Below are positions 53,949 through 61,776 of a DNA stretch of 64,000 nt, one piece after another. The DNA is from Chlorobium sp. GTDB taxonomy: Bacteria; Bacteroidota; Chlorobiia; Chlorobiales; Chlorobiaceae. The stretch covers positions 85,288 to 149,287 of the forward strand of contig JANQGE010000117.1 in assembly GCA_028277485.1 (NCBI GenBank), given 5' to 3'. The position numbers and the translations under genes are program-made. Every line of letters begins with the position of its first letter. The first letter of the stretch is position 1. The notes under the pieces are model-generated. The model was not told where the DNA came from and did no database searches. It was given only the letters and a program-made list of their open reading frames with translations.

Positions 53949-53975
53949 GGCTCGCCGCAATGTATGAAGGTGCCC
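53949..53975 (+). repeat. MITE right-end relic
   Basis: GCTCGCCGCAATGTATGAAGG followed by TGCCC matches the last 26 bp of type B elements (GCTCGCGACAATGTATAGA then GGTGCCC order). Nothing of the rest remains. It ends just beyond the kdsC-like stop codon. Confidence 0.5.
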
Positions 53976-53976
53976 T

Positions 53977-54546
53977 TCACATAGTGGAGTACTCGCTGTA
54001 CTCCCACTTGCCCTGCTCCTGGAGAATCAGCTCGATCACCTCCCGGACACATCCTTTCCCGCCTTCATAAGCCGAGATATAGGAAACCCGGTTTCGAAGA
54101 TATTCGACACCGTCAATCGGGGTAATGGAAAGGGCCACTTTTTCAAGAATCGGGATATCGATAACATCGTCGGCAATATAGGCGCAATCTTCATCCTGGA
54201 GACCACAGACAGTTTTCAGCTCCTCATATGCCTTGATCTTGGGATCGTAACCAAGATAGATATGCTCTATCCCGAGATGTTCAAGCAACTGCTTTTGAGC
54301 ATCGCTTGACCGCTCTGAAATTGCGGCGATATGTAACCCTCTTTCCCTGGCCTCCCTCAGGGCAAACGCGTCCCTTACGTTACAGGAACAAATCTCCTCA
54401 CCACGGCCGGCAAAGGTTACCTGCCCCCCCGTTAAAACGCCTTCGACAGGAAAGATCAGGGCCTTGACGTGCCTGAGCGCGTTCTGCAGGCGCTGGGAAG
54501 CGTCCCCCGATGACAACTGAATGCCAAAATAGTTCAAATCGGACAC
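53977..54546 (-). CDS. KdsC-like HAD protein with degenerate catalytic motif
   Basis: A 189-aa protein of the KDO-8-phosphate phosphatase subfamily, starting at a GTG (54546). FALREARERGLHIAAISERS, KIKAYEELKTVCGLQDEDCA and YIADDVIDIPILEKVALSIT match motifs II to IV. Motif I, DVDGVLTDG in active enzymes, reads PVEGVLTGG, so both the nucleophile and the acid/base Asp are gone. It follows kdsA in the same operon. Either it keeps a structural or regulatory role, or another phosphatase makes free KDO. A frame extension into kdsA is a shadow. Confidence 0.8.
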   Translation of the reverse strand: MSDLNYFGIQLSSGDASQRLQNALRHVKALIFPVEGVLTGGQVTFAGRGEEICSCNVRDAFALREARERGLHIAAISERSSDAQKQLLEHLGIEHIYLGYDPKIKAYEELKTVCGLQDEDCAYIADDVIDIPILEKVALSITPIDGVEYLRNRVSYISAYEGGKGCVREVIELILQEQGKWEYSEYSTM

Positions 54547-54592
54547 TGTAGTTATATTTTTGTTAAGATATGATCTAAATCGAGCCTGAGAA

Positions 54593-55417
54593 TTATTCCG
54601 AAGCCTGTATGCATCGATGAAGCTTCCGCATCTTCCGGACGACTGCGGGAAAATCCTTGAGTGCAACCTGGGTTGCAGCATCGGACATGGCGTTGTCCGG
54701 ATCAGGATGAACCTCGAAAAAGAGACCGTGAACACCGGCGGCAACAGCCGCCCTCGCCATGGGAAGCAGATGCTCCCGCTCCCCACCCGAAACGCCCCGG
54801 CCGGCTGAAGGAAGCTGGAGACTATGGGAGGCATCGTACACAACCGGATAACCGGTGAGAGCCATTTTGGCAATGCCCCGGAAATCAACGACCAGGTTGT
54901 GATACCCGAAGGAAGTGCCTCTCTCGGTCAGCATCAGCCGGGTGTTGCCCGTTCGGGAGACTTTTTCGGCCGCCATTGCCATGTCCTCCGGAGCCATAAA
55001 CTGCCCTTTCTTGATGTTCACGGCCAATCCCGACTTCCCGGCTGCTGCCAGAAGATCGGACTGGCGGCTGAGAAATGCCGGTATTTGCAGCACATCGACG
55101 TATGGTGAGGCCAGTTTCACCTCATGCGTCTCGTGAACATCGGTAAGGACGGGCATATCGAAACGTTCCCTGATTTCACCAAGAATTTCCAGTGCCGCCA
55201 GATCGCCGATTCCGGTAAAGGACGCCGCCGACGAGCGGTTGGCTTTCCGGAAAGAACCTTTGAAAATAAACGGCACTCCGTCTGATTCGCGAATTGCGTG
55301 TAATGAGGAAGCAACCTCTAACGCCATCTTGCGCCCCTCGATGACGCAGGGGCCGGCTATAAAAAACAACGAGGCATCACCGGGGATTGAGACTGTTCCA
55401 ATCGAGAACTTTTGCAC
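54593..55417 (-). CDS. kdsA: 3-deoxy-8-phosphooctulonate synthase
   Basis: A 274-aa enzyme that condenses arabinose 5-phosphate with PEP for the KDO of lipopolysaccharide. LFFIAGPCVIEGRKMALEVA, FIFKGSFRKANRSSAASFTG, VLTDVHETHEV and VYDASHSLQLPSAG are all present. The NRSS loop and the Cys in AGPCVIE fit the metal-dependent class, but I would not rely on that. Its partner gene downstream encodes the KdsC-like protein. Confidence 0.95.
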   Translation of the reverse strand: MQKFSIGTVSIPGDASLFFIAGPCVIEGRKMALEVASSLHAIRESDGVPFIFKGSFRKANRSSAASFTGIGDLAALEILGEIRERFDMPVLTDVHETHEVKLASPYVDVLQIPAFLSRQSDLLAAAGKSGLAVNIKKGQFMAPEDMAMAAEKVSRTGNTRLMLTERGTSFGYHNLVVDFRGIAKMALTGYPVVYDASHSLQLPSAGRGVSGGEREHLLPMARAAVAAGVHGLFFEVHPDPDNAMSDAATQVALKDFPAVVRKMRKLHRCIQASE

Positions 55418-55450
55418 CTGTTTAACTGTTGTTTTTTCCCGGTCAGCTAT

Positions 55451-55542
55451 GAGCCCCTCTCGATATGGCTTTCTCGGTCTCCGTTTCGGCTTCCGTCCGC
55501 CTGGTATCCCGATAAACAGGAACCAATGTATAGGGAGTGCCC
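55451..55542 (+). repeat. MITE type B, strongly decayed
   Basis: Termini GAGCCCCTCTCGAT and AATGTATAGGGAGTGCCC, with CTTCCGTCCGCCTGGTA in the middle corresponding to GCTCCGTCCGCCTTGTA of intact copies. It lies between divergent kdsA and the ClpB C-half. Confidence 0.5.
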
Positions 55543-55626
55543 TTGGGTTGTAACTTTCCGGTATTAAGCCTTAAATTTGAAACTTAACATATTATTTCAT
55601 ATTCCATAACTCATCAAACAGCAGGT

Positions 55627-56949
55627 ATGAATTCTTCGGACACAAAGCAAAGGCTGGAAGAAATAGAAAAACAACTGGCCGACCTCCACGAAGAGCAGAG
55701 AAGGATCAAGGCACGCTGGGATGCCGAAAAAGAACTTATCCAGGAGTCCAGAGAGCTGAAATCGGAACTGGAAGATCTGAGGCACCGGGCTGAAGAGTAC
55801 GAACGGAGTGGAGATTACGGGAAGGTCGCTGAGATACGTTATGACAGCATCGCCCGGGTCGAGAAGCAGATCGAGGAAAACAAACGGAAAATAGAAGAAA
55901 AGCAGGCTTCAGGTGAGCTCCTTATGAAGGAGGAGATCGACGCCGAAGATGTTGCGGATATTGTGTCCAGGTGGACCGGAATACCGGTCAGCAAGATGCT
56001 TCAGTCGGAACGACAGAAGCTTTTGCACATCGATGAGGAGCTCCACAAACGGGTGGTTGGCCAGGACAAGGCCGTACAGGCGGTCAGTGAAGCGGTCAAA
56101 CGCTCACGCGCCGGTATGGGGGACGAAAAGAAGCCCATAGGCTCGTTTATTTTTCTCGGACCGACCGGTGTCGGCAAGACAGAGCTTGCCCGTGCCCTTG
56201 CGGAATACCTCTTTGACGACGACGATGCCATGATACGCATCGACATGAGTGAATACATGGAGTCGCATACGGTCAGCCGCCTTGTCGGTGCTCCTCCCGG
56301 ATACGTGGGTTATGAAGAAGGGGGACAGCTTACCGAGGCCGTGCGGAGAAAACCGTTTTCGGTTGTTCTTCTTGACGAGATTGAAAAAGCCCATCCGGAC
56401 GTGTTCAACATTCTGCTGCAGATTCTCGATGATGGCAGACTGACCGACAGCAAGGGGCACACGGTTAATTTCAAAAACACTATCATCATCATGACAAGCA
56501 ATATCGGGGCCCAGCTTATCCAGGGTGAAATGGAGAAAATGGATGCCGGAAACCGTGATGAAATTCTCGAAACCCTTCAGGATAGACTGTTCCAGCTCTT
56601 GAAACAGCAGGTTCGCCCCGAGTTTCTCAACCGTATCGATGAAGTCATTCTTTTCACGCCGCTGACCAGAAAGGATCTTGAAAAAATCGTTACCATACAG
56701 TTCAGCCTGATCAAAAAACTTGCGTTACGCCAGAACATCGCCCTTGACCTGGATGACGGAGCTCTTGCGTGGCTCTCCAGCGCGGGATTTGATCCGGCAT
56801 TCGGTGCCCGCCCGCTGAAACGCGTCATGCAGCGCCATATAACCAACAAGCTGTCGGAAATGATACTCCAGGGAACGGTCCGGGAGGGAAGCAGGGTCGC
56901 CATAACGGTTGAAAACGGGGATCTCGTGCTTAAACCAACCGGCTCCTGA
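55627..56949 (+). CDS. ClpB C-terminal half (middle domain plus second AAA+ domain)
   Basis: A 440-aa ClpB-family disaggregase lacking the N-domain and the first AAA+ domain. Residues 1-100 are the second part of the coiled-coil middle domain (LEEIEKQLADLHEEQRRIKA, VAEIRYDSIARVEKQIEENK). The D2 module is complete: VSRWTGIPVSKM, Walker A GPTGVGKT (178-185), pore loop GYVGYEEGG (225-233), Walker B VVLLDEIE (246-253), NRIDE arginine region and sensor 2 FGARPLKR. It has its own start at a CAGGT-preceded ATG. The other half is not in the window; I recall ClpB being split in two genes in Chlorobaculum. Confidence 0.88.
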   Translation: MNSSDTKQRLEEIEKQLADLHEEQRRIKARWDAEKELIQESRELKSELEDLRHRAEEYERSGDYGKVAEIRYDSIARVEKQIEENKRKIEEKQASGELLMKEEIDAEDVADIVSRWTGIPVSKMLQSERQKLLHIDEELHKRVVGQDKAVQAVSEAVKRSRAGMGDEKKPIGSFIFLGPTGVGKTELARALAEYLFDDDDAMIRIDMSEYMESHTVSRLVGAPPGYVGYEEGGQLTEAVRRKPFSVVLLDEIEKAHPDVFNILLQILDDGRLTDSKGHTVNFKNTIIIMTSNIGAQLIQGEMEKMDAGNRDEILETLQDRLFQLLKQQVRPEFLNRIDEVILFTPLTRKDLEKIVTIQFSLIKKLALRQNIALDLDDGALAWLSSAGFDPAFGARPLKRVMQRHITNKLSEMILQGTVREGSRVAITVENGDLVLKPTGS

Positions 56950-56973
56950 TCGGAAAACTGCTGAATTGCTGCA

Positions 56974-58095
56974 ATGAAACAAACCGTCCTGCTCCTTTTT
57001 TTCCTGTTTCTGAGCCCGCTGGCCGCCGGTGCGGCCGTGCCGCACGGTCAGGATCAGCTCGACATGAAAATAGGGCAGATGATCATGGTTGGTTTTCGGG
57101 GAACAACCCTGAAGGATGCACCTGCACTCGTGGAAGACATAACAAAACGCAACATAGGCGGAGTAGTCCTGTTTGATTACGACGTACCGACGAAGTCGCC
57201 CGGCAGAAACATCGTCTCTCCGGAGCAGCTCAGAAGACTCACTCGTGAACTGCAGCAAACGGCTGCGATTCCTCTCTTGATTGCCGTTGACCAGGAGGGG
57301 GGCAGAATCTCCAGGCTGAAAGCAGCGTATGGGTTCCCCGGAAGCGCCTCAGCCGCCATGCTTGGCCGCATCAACAATCCTGACAGTACCTACCTCTCGG
57401 CGCTCGCAACCTCTGAAACTCTTGAAAACGCGGGCGTCAACGTCAATTTCGCACCGGTGGTCGATCTCAATCTCAATCCAGGAAACCCGATTATCGGCCG
57501 CCTGGAGAGAAGTTTTTCGGCTGACCCGGCTGTCGTGTCCGCTCAGGCTGCGGCAACGGTAAAGGCTCTGCACGAGAAACAGATCATTGCAACGCTCAAG
57601 CACTTCCCGGGACACGGCAGCTCGACAACCGATACACACAAGGGTTTCACCGATATCTCCGGGAGCTGGGAAAGCATCGAGCTGGAGCCCTACAGAAAAC
57701 TTATTGAAAACGGCTACAGTGACCTTGTCATGACGGCCCACGTGTACAATGCAACCCTTGACGGCCTTTATCCTGCAACGCTTTCAGAGCGGATCATAAC
57801 CGGCATTCTGCGTGATTCGCTCGGGTTCAGCGGCCCTGTCATCAGTGACGACATGCAGATGCAAGCCGTTGCGGCCCATTACAATCTCAGGACGGCAATC
57901 AAGCTGGCGCTCGAAGCAGGTGTCGATATCCTGCTTTTTGCCAACAACTCGAACTATGATCCTGGAATAGCGGAGAAGGCTGCGGCAATCATCCGTTCTC
58001 TTGTCGATGAGGGAGCACTTTTCCCGGAACGCATTGACCGCTCATACCTGCGGATCATGAAACTGAAGCAACAATATCTGGACATGTCTCCATGA
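56974..58095 (+). CDS. nagZ: Beta-N-acetylhexosaminidase (GH3)
   Basis: A 373-aa glycosidase with a signal peptide (VLLLFFLFLSPLAAGAA). The GH3 motifs are LLIAVDQEGGRISRL, IATLKHFPGHGSSTTDTHKG with the His of the acid/base dyad, and GPVISDDMQMQAVAAHY with the nucleophile Asp. NagZ removes N-acetylglucosamine from muropeptides; the exported form here would act in the periplasm, not in cytosolic recycling. It overlaps the following phosphatase gene by 4 bp. Confidence 0.9.
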   Translation: MKQTVLLLFFLFLSPLAAGAAVPHGQDQLDMKIGQMIMVGFRGTTLKDAPALVEDITKRNIGGVVLFDYDVPTKSPGRNIVSPEQLRRLTRELQQTAAIPLLIAVDQEGGRISRLKAAYGFPGSASAAMLGRINNPDSTYLSALATSETLENAGVNVNFAPVVDLNLNPGNPIIGRLERSFSADPAVVSAQAAATVKALHEKQIIATLKHFPGHGSSTTDTHKGFTDISGSWESIELEPYRKLIENGYSDLVMTAHVYNATLDGLYPATLSERIITGILRDSLGFSGPVISDDMQMQAVAAHYNLRTAIKLALEAGVDILLFANNSNYDPGIAEKAAAIIRSLVDEGALFPERIDRSYLRIMKLKQQYLDMSP

Positions 58096-58592
58096 AAACC
58101 CTTTATCTCGTAAGGCACGCAAAATCGAGCTGGGACAACGCCAGCCTGGCAGACTTTGACCGCCCCCTGAACAAGCGGGGGCAGAAAGCCGCCCCGTTCA
58201 TGGCAAAACTGATGCGCAACAAAAACGTGAATCCTGACCTGATCATATCGAGTCCGGCAAACCGCGCGCTGACAACAGCGGAAATATTTTGTGAAACGCT
58301 GGGCTACCCGCAGGAAAGGATCGAACAGCACGTGGAAATTTACGAGGGGGGGGTGAACCACATGCTGCAGCTTGTCCGCCGTATCCCTGACAGATACACC
58401 ACAGCCATGTTCTTCGGGCACAATCCGACACTTACTTCTTTTACAAACTTCATATCCGGGCAGCATCTTGAGAATATTGTCACCTGCGGTGTCGCCAGGA
58501 TTGACATGAAGCGCGACTCATGGGAAGGGACGATGATGGATTCCGGAGAACTGGTATGGTACGAGTACCCGAAAAAACATCAGAGAGAATAA
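58092..58592 (+). CDS. SixA-type histidine phosphatase
   Basis: A 166-aa protein: TLYLVRHAKSSWDNASLADF with the catalytic RHAKSSW, DRPLNKRGQKAAPFMAKLM, LIISSPANRALTTAEIF, and MFFGHNPTLTSF with the second His. SixA acts on phosphohistidine in phosphorelay or PTS proteins. The ATGA overlap with nagZ implies coupled translation. The target is unknown. Confidence 0.9.
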   Translation: MKTLYLVRHAKSSWDNASLADFDRPLNKRGQKAAPFMAKLMRNKNVNPDLIISSPANRALTTAEIFCETLGYPQERIEQHVEIYEGGVNHMLQLVRRIPDRYTTAMFFGHNPTLTSFTNFISGQHLENIVTCGVARIDMKRDSWEGTMMDSGELVWYEYPKKHQRE

Positions 58593-58608
58593 ACCGGTTG
58601 GCTGTTTT

Positions 58609-58806
58609 ATGTCGGAGATCGGGGCTGAAAGGGACTGTGTGACCGTGTACGGTGAGCTTTTTACCTTCGACAATCCCGGAATCACATCCCGCCGTGTTCT
58701 GTTTCCCGTCTGCATAAACGGAGCCGATCTTCCGGCCTGGCTCTATGTGGTAGGGAATCGTTGGACCGGCAGCTTCAAAGAGCTAACTGGCGGAATCTGG
58801 CGTTGA
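58609..58806 (+). pseudogene. Gamma-glutamylcyclotransferase-like (AIG2) fragment
   Basis: A 65-aa frame: VTVYGELFTFDNPGITSRRV and LFPVCINGADLPAWLYVVGN resemble the C-terminal half of GGCT/AIG2-like proteins (GELY, then an R..V.V..G...AW.Y pattern). The N-terminal half with the substrate loop is missing, so it is likely a gene remnant. It follows the SixA gene by 16 bp and could still be translated. Confidence 0.45.
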
Positions 58807-58839
58807 TCCTTCCAGCCAATATAAGCTGCACAAAACAAA

Positions 58840-58981
58840 GGGCACCTCGATTTATTTACTCCGCGCTTCAATTGCATCGTTAATCGGTGCTCGAAATCCT
58901 CATGTACTCTGTGTACACTCCGGTTTCTGCGCTCTGTTCGCCTTGCACTTGAACCGCTCATGACAATAAATAGAGGTGCCC
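58840..58981 (+). repeat. MITE type A with CAAA duplication
   Basis: A 142-bp element with termini GGGCACCTCGATTTATTT and AATAAATAGAGGTGCCC, flanked by CAAA on both sides (58836-58839 and 58982-58985). The interior agrees with the copies at 27780 and 63856 at nearly every position. Confidence 0.88.
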
Positions 58982-59036
58982 CAAATTGATAGAGGGTATT
59001 AAGGTTTTTATCTATACTTTGTCTAAATTATATTAA

Positions 59037-59153
59037 GGACATCTCTATAAATTGTCGTGAGCGACTTGAGTACGAGACGGACTGAGCACAGAAACCTTTT
59101 CCTATCCGGCCAACGAAGTAATCAGGGTGCGCAACAAATTAATAGAGATGCCC
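59037..59153 (-). repeat. MITE type B with TTAA duplication
   Basis: A 117-bp element with termini GGACATCTCTATAAATT and AATTAATAGAGATGCCC, flanked by TTAA on both sides (59033-59036 and 59154-59157). It lies only 55 bp after the type A copy and 27 bp before the likely start of the AraC gene. Confidence 0.87.
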
Positions 59154-59180
59154 TTAATTAGTCTGTCAGTGAACAGGTTC

Positions 59181-61217
59181 ATGGATATGGACGATTTTCT
59201 GTCTGCCAACCACAGGATTTTCGGCGCCTCCGCACCGCCCGGGCTCACTATCACCGAGCAAGCTATTCGTCCCGGACTCGTTCTCGCGGTGATCGACGGC
59301 AGGCTGGAGGCGCCCGCCGAGATCCCGCTCGAAAGCCGTCATTCATGTGTCGCCATCTGTTTTTTTCTTTCAGGCGAACCGGGCCGTAGGCATTGCCGGT
59401 CAGCCGCTGACCGGACGCCGAATGCGGCGGAGGCCGTTCGACCGGATCAAACGACGGGGTCTCTTCCCGGTACCATGCATCGCTCCCAAGGGCGGTTATC
59501 GTTGACTGCCAGCCAATCTGTCCGCATCCTCTGGATTGGTCTTCATCCACAGATAATCTTTTCATTATCGGACCCGGCTCCGGGCCAGGTCCCCGCCTTT
59601 CTCAACCCGGCCGTTCGGGCTGCTGAAGAGAAACGGTCCATGATCGTATCGTTAGACATTCTGGATTGTCCGGTCTTGATGAAGGACCGCTTGCAACGGC
59701 TGTATCAGAGTCTGCTGACGGATTCCGCGCCGAAACTTGCCAGAGAGAGCATGGTGCTGGAATTGATGTACGGGCTGGTCGAGTTTTCCGGCCCTGGTTA
59801 CGCCGGTGCCGACTTTTTATCCGAAGGGGATATAAAACGCCTGAACGCGGCCCGGTGCATCCTCGACGCTGATCTTTCCGGCCCGCCCGGCCTGACGGAA
59901 CTCGCCGGTCGGTGCGGATTGAGCAGGCGCAAGCTCGAGAGAGGTTTCAAGTCGCTTTATGCCAATACGGTTTACGGGTATTTGAATGTGCAGCGCATGG
60001 AAGCGGCCAGGGAAATGCTGGCCCGTGGCCGCATGGAAGTCAACGAGGCAGGCCGGGCGGTGGGATACAGCAATGTCAGCAAATTCATTGCGGCTTTCCG
60101 CAGGCATTTCGGTGTTACTCCCGGCTGCTATAAGCGCGACATGAGGTGGTTGGTTGCCTATCCTCGCAATGACATCGGCGGTAACGGAAGCAATGCCTCA
60201 CAGCGCTCTTCAGATTGGCCCGACAGTGTCCGCATGCAGCATCCGCCCTCTCAAACCGATGCCGCCACGCTATCTTACAGGGGCACCGCGGAACGCGGCA
60301 TGCCCCGTCCGAAAATCACAGTGCCGGATTGTTTCGCATCCCAAAAATACGATCTTGTCTCCTTTGTTTCGGGTTTGACGGTGTTTCTGTGCGAAATGGT
60401 TCTGGACGAACCCGTGATTGTCGACCACGCGTCGTACGGCGGTAATTCCTTTGCCCTCGGTTTTATGTTTTCGGGCTCGGTTTCCCTGAACTACGGAGAC
60501 AAAGACAGCCGCAGCCGTGCACTCGACTCGCCCGTCAGTCTGTTCTACAACCATCAGTCTATCCCGAGGGAAGCCTGTTATGGCGCAGGCAAACCCATCC
60601 GGTATGTCAACATCATTTTCGATCCTGAGGCCATGCACCGGCTGTTGGGGGACGACATTGCACTGTTGCCCGCCATCGCCCGGAACCGTCGCCCGGATTT
60701 AAAGGATCGAATATGGATAAAAGCGCTCAGACCCGCCATGCAACTGGCCGCCCATCAGGTTCTGGGCTACACGCCCAATGGCTCCCACAGCCGGCTGTTC
60801 CTGGAAAGCAAGGTTTTGGAGCTGATTACCCTGTATATCCAGGGATTGGCTCTGGAAAGCAACCAGGCTTCCGCTGCCTGTTCCAGCACGATTACGGTGG
60901 GCGAGAAGGACAGACTACAGGCAGCCCGGGAGATTCTGACTGCGGAAATGGACACCCCCCCTACGATTGCCGTCTTGTCCCGCCGGCTGGGGATCAATGA
61001 ATGCAGGCTCAAATATCTCTTCAAAACCTGCATAGGGACAACGATTTACGGCCATGTGCAGAAAGAACGTATGCGTCGGGCCAAAGTACTGTTGGAAGAA
61101 GGTCTGTCGGTGAGCGAGACGGCCAGTCGAATCGGGTTTGTGAACTTCAGCCACTTTGCCGCCGCTTTTCGCAAGTATCACGGAAAAGCTCCCAGCGCTT
61201 TCAAATATCAAAGGTAA
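59181..61217 (+). CDS. Tandem AraC-family regulator: two complete modules in one polypeptide
   Basis: A 678-aa protein (numbering from ATG 59181). Module 1 has a PchR-like sensor part and an AraC DNA-binding domain at about 222-320 (LTELAGRCGLSRRKLERGFK, AGRAVGYSNVSKFIAAFRRH). A Ser/Pro-rich linker (about 322-382) follows, then a second sensor part (VSFVSGLTVFLCEMVLDEPV) and a second DNA-binding domain at 578-676 (IAVLSRRLGINECRLKYLFK, ASRIGFVNFSHFAAAFRKYH). The two modules differ in sequence. PchR-type regulators respond to siderophores and control the TonB receptor gene, here 560 bp downstream. Earlier starts at 59127 and 59148 fall inside a MITE. GC-rich (43 of 60 at 59881-59940). Confidence 0.85.
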   Translation: MDMDDFLSANHRIFGASAPPGLTITEQAIRPGLVLAVIDGRLEAPAEIPLESRHSCVAICFFLSGEPGRRHCRSAADRTPNAAEAVRPDQTTGSLPGTMHRSQGRLSLTASQSVRILWIGLHPQIIFSLSDPAPGQVPAFLNPAVRAAEEKRSMIVSLDILDCPVLMKDRLQRLYQSLLTDSAPKLARESMVLELMYGLVEFSGPGYAGADFLSEGDIKRLNAARCILDADLSGPPGLTELAGRCGLSRRKLERGFKSLYANTVYGYLNVQRMEAAREMLARGRMEVNEAGRAVGYSNVSKFIAAFRRHFGVTPGCYKRDMRWLVAYPRNDIGGNGSNASQRSSDWPDSVRMQHPPSQTDAATLSYRGTAERGMPRPKITVPDCFASQKYDLVSFVSGLTVFLCEMVLDEPVIVDHASYGGNSFALGFMFSGSVSLNYGDKDSRSRALDSPVSLFYNHQSIPREACYGAGKPIRYVNIIFDPEAMHRLLGDDIALLPAIARNRRPDLKDRIWIKALRPAMQLAAHQVLGYTPNGSHSRLFLESKVLELITLYIQGLALESNQASAACSSTITVGEKDRLQAAREILTAEMDTPPTIAVLSRRLGINECRLKYLFKTCIGTTIYGHVQKERMRRAKVLLEEGLSVSETASRIGFVNFSHFAAAFRKYHGKAPSAFKYQR

Positions 61218-61234
61218 CCCTCCTCTTTCGGATG

Positions 61235-61440
61235 TTCCCTTTAACCCGAATAATTCATGAGAGCCCGAAAACCCGGACTGTAGCTTTCACAGGAGAACAG
61301 GCATCCATGCCAGGAAAGGCAAAAGATGGGATCTCGAAACCCGACCCTTGATTTCCGTTTGTTTCTTTCGGGATTCGGCGTCGGAATCGGTATCGGAACC
61401 ACCGCCAGTTCGGGCAGACACACAGGTCCGCCCCTACAGT
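61235..61440 (-). repeat. Interspersed repeat, second family, copy 3, with palindromic unit
   Basis: TTTAACCCGAATAATTCATG at 61239 and TTTCTTTCGGGATTCGGCGT then CGGAATCGGTATCGG at 61363-61396 are the reverse complement of the two blocks at 2636-2756, in matching order, separated here by about 80 bp of extra sequence. At 61412-61438 a palindrome unit (GGGCAGAC with GTCCGCCC, then CTACA) resembles the one at 44716. Confidence 0.6.
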
Positions 61441-61533
61441 TTGCCAACTGCCAACTGATTTCTTTCCGACCCCGAAACCTCCCCCGTGAAATCAAACCAG
61501 ATATTTCACAGGGCCGACCCCGATTCCCGATTA

Positions 61534-61598
61534 CATGAGGATTTCGAGCACCGATCAACGAAGTAATCAAGGTGCGCAGCAAATTAATAGAGGTGTCC
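61534..61598 (-). repeat. MITE right-half fragment, hybrid type
   Basis: CATGAGGATTTCGAGCACCG (type A interior) continues as AACGAAGTAATCAAGGTGCG and AAATTAATAGAGGTGTCC (type B end), the same combination as in the 52246 copy. The left half is missing. It is 178 bp upstream of the TonB receptor gene. Confidence 0.65.
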
Positions 61599-61776
61599 TT
61601 TAATCATGCCGAGATCCGGATTGATGCTGATATGTTCAGGTGCTTCTCCGAGGCTATTTTTTCTCCCGATTCGGGTGGCAGGGCCGGTACACGTTGTATA
61701 GATTCGTTCATAGTTAAGGCACGATAAACCGGCTGCCTGTCAGAAATTCGAATTTTACAAATGAGGAGAAAAAGAA

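Noticed and set aside
54547..54888. N-terminal extension of the KdsC-like frame into kdsA
   Set aside because: The added residues are an out-of-frame reading of kdsA and match nothing; the GTG at 54546 gives normal length.
58743..58961. A short frame inside type A MITEs beginning MSGSSARRTERRNRSVH, found in several copies
   Set aside because: It recurs because the DNA repeats. The copy at 27780 has lost the start by a 1-base deletion and others differ in frame length, so coding is not supported.
61605..61776. Possible riboswitch or Fur box upstream of the TonB receptor
   Set aside because: No B12 box, no conserved stem order and no convincing inverted GATAAT repeats were seen.
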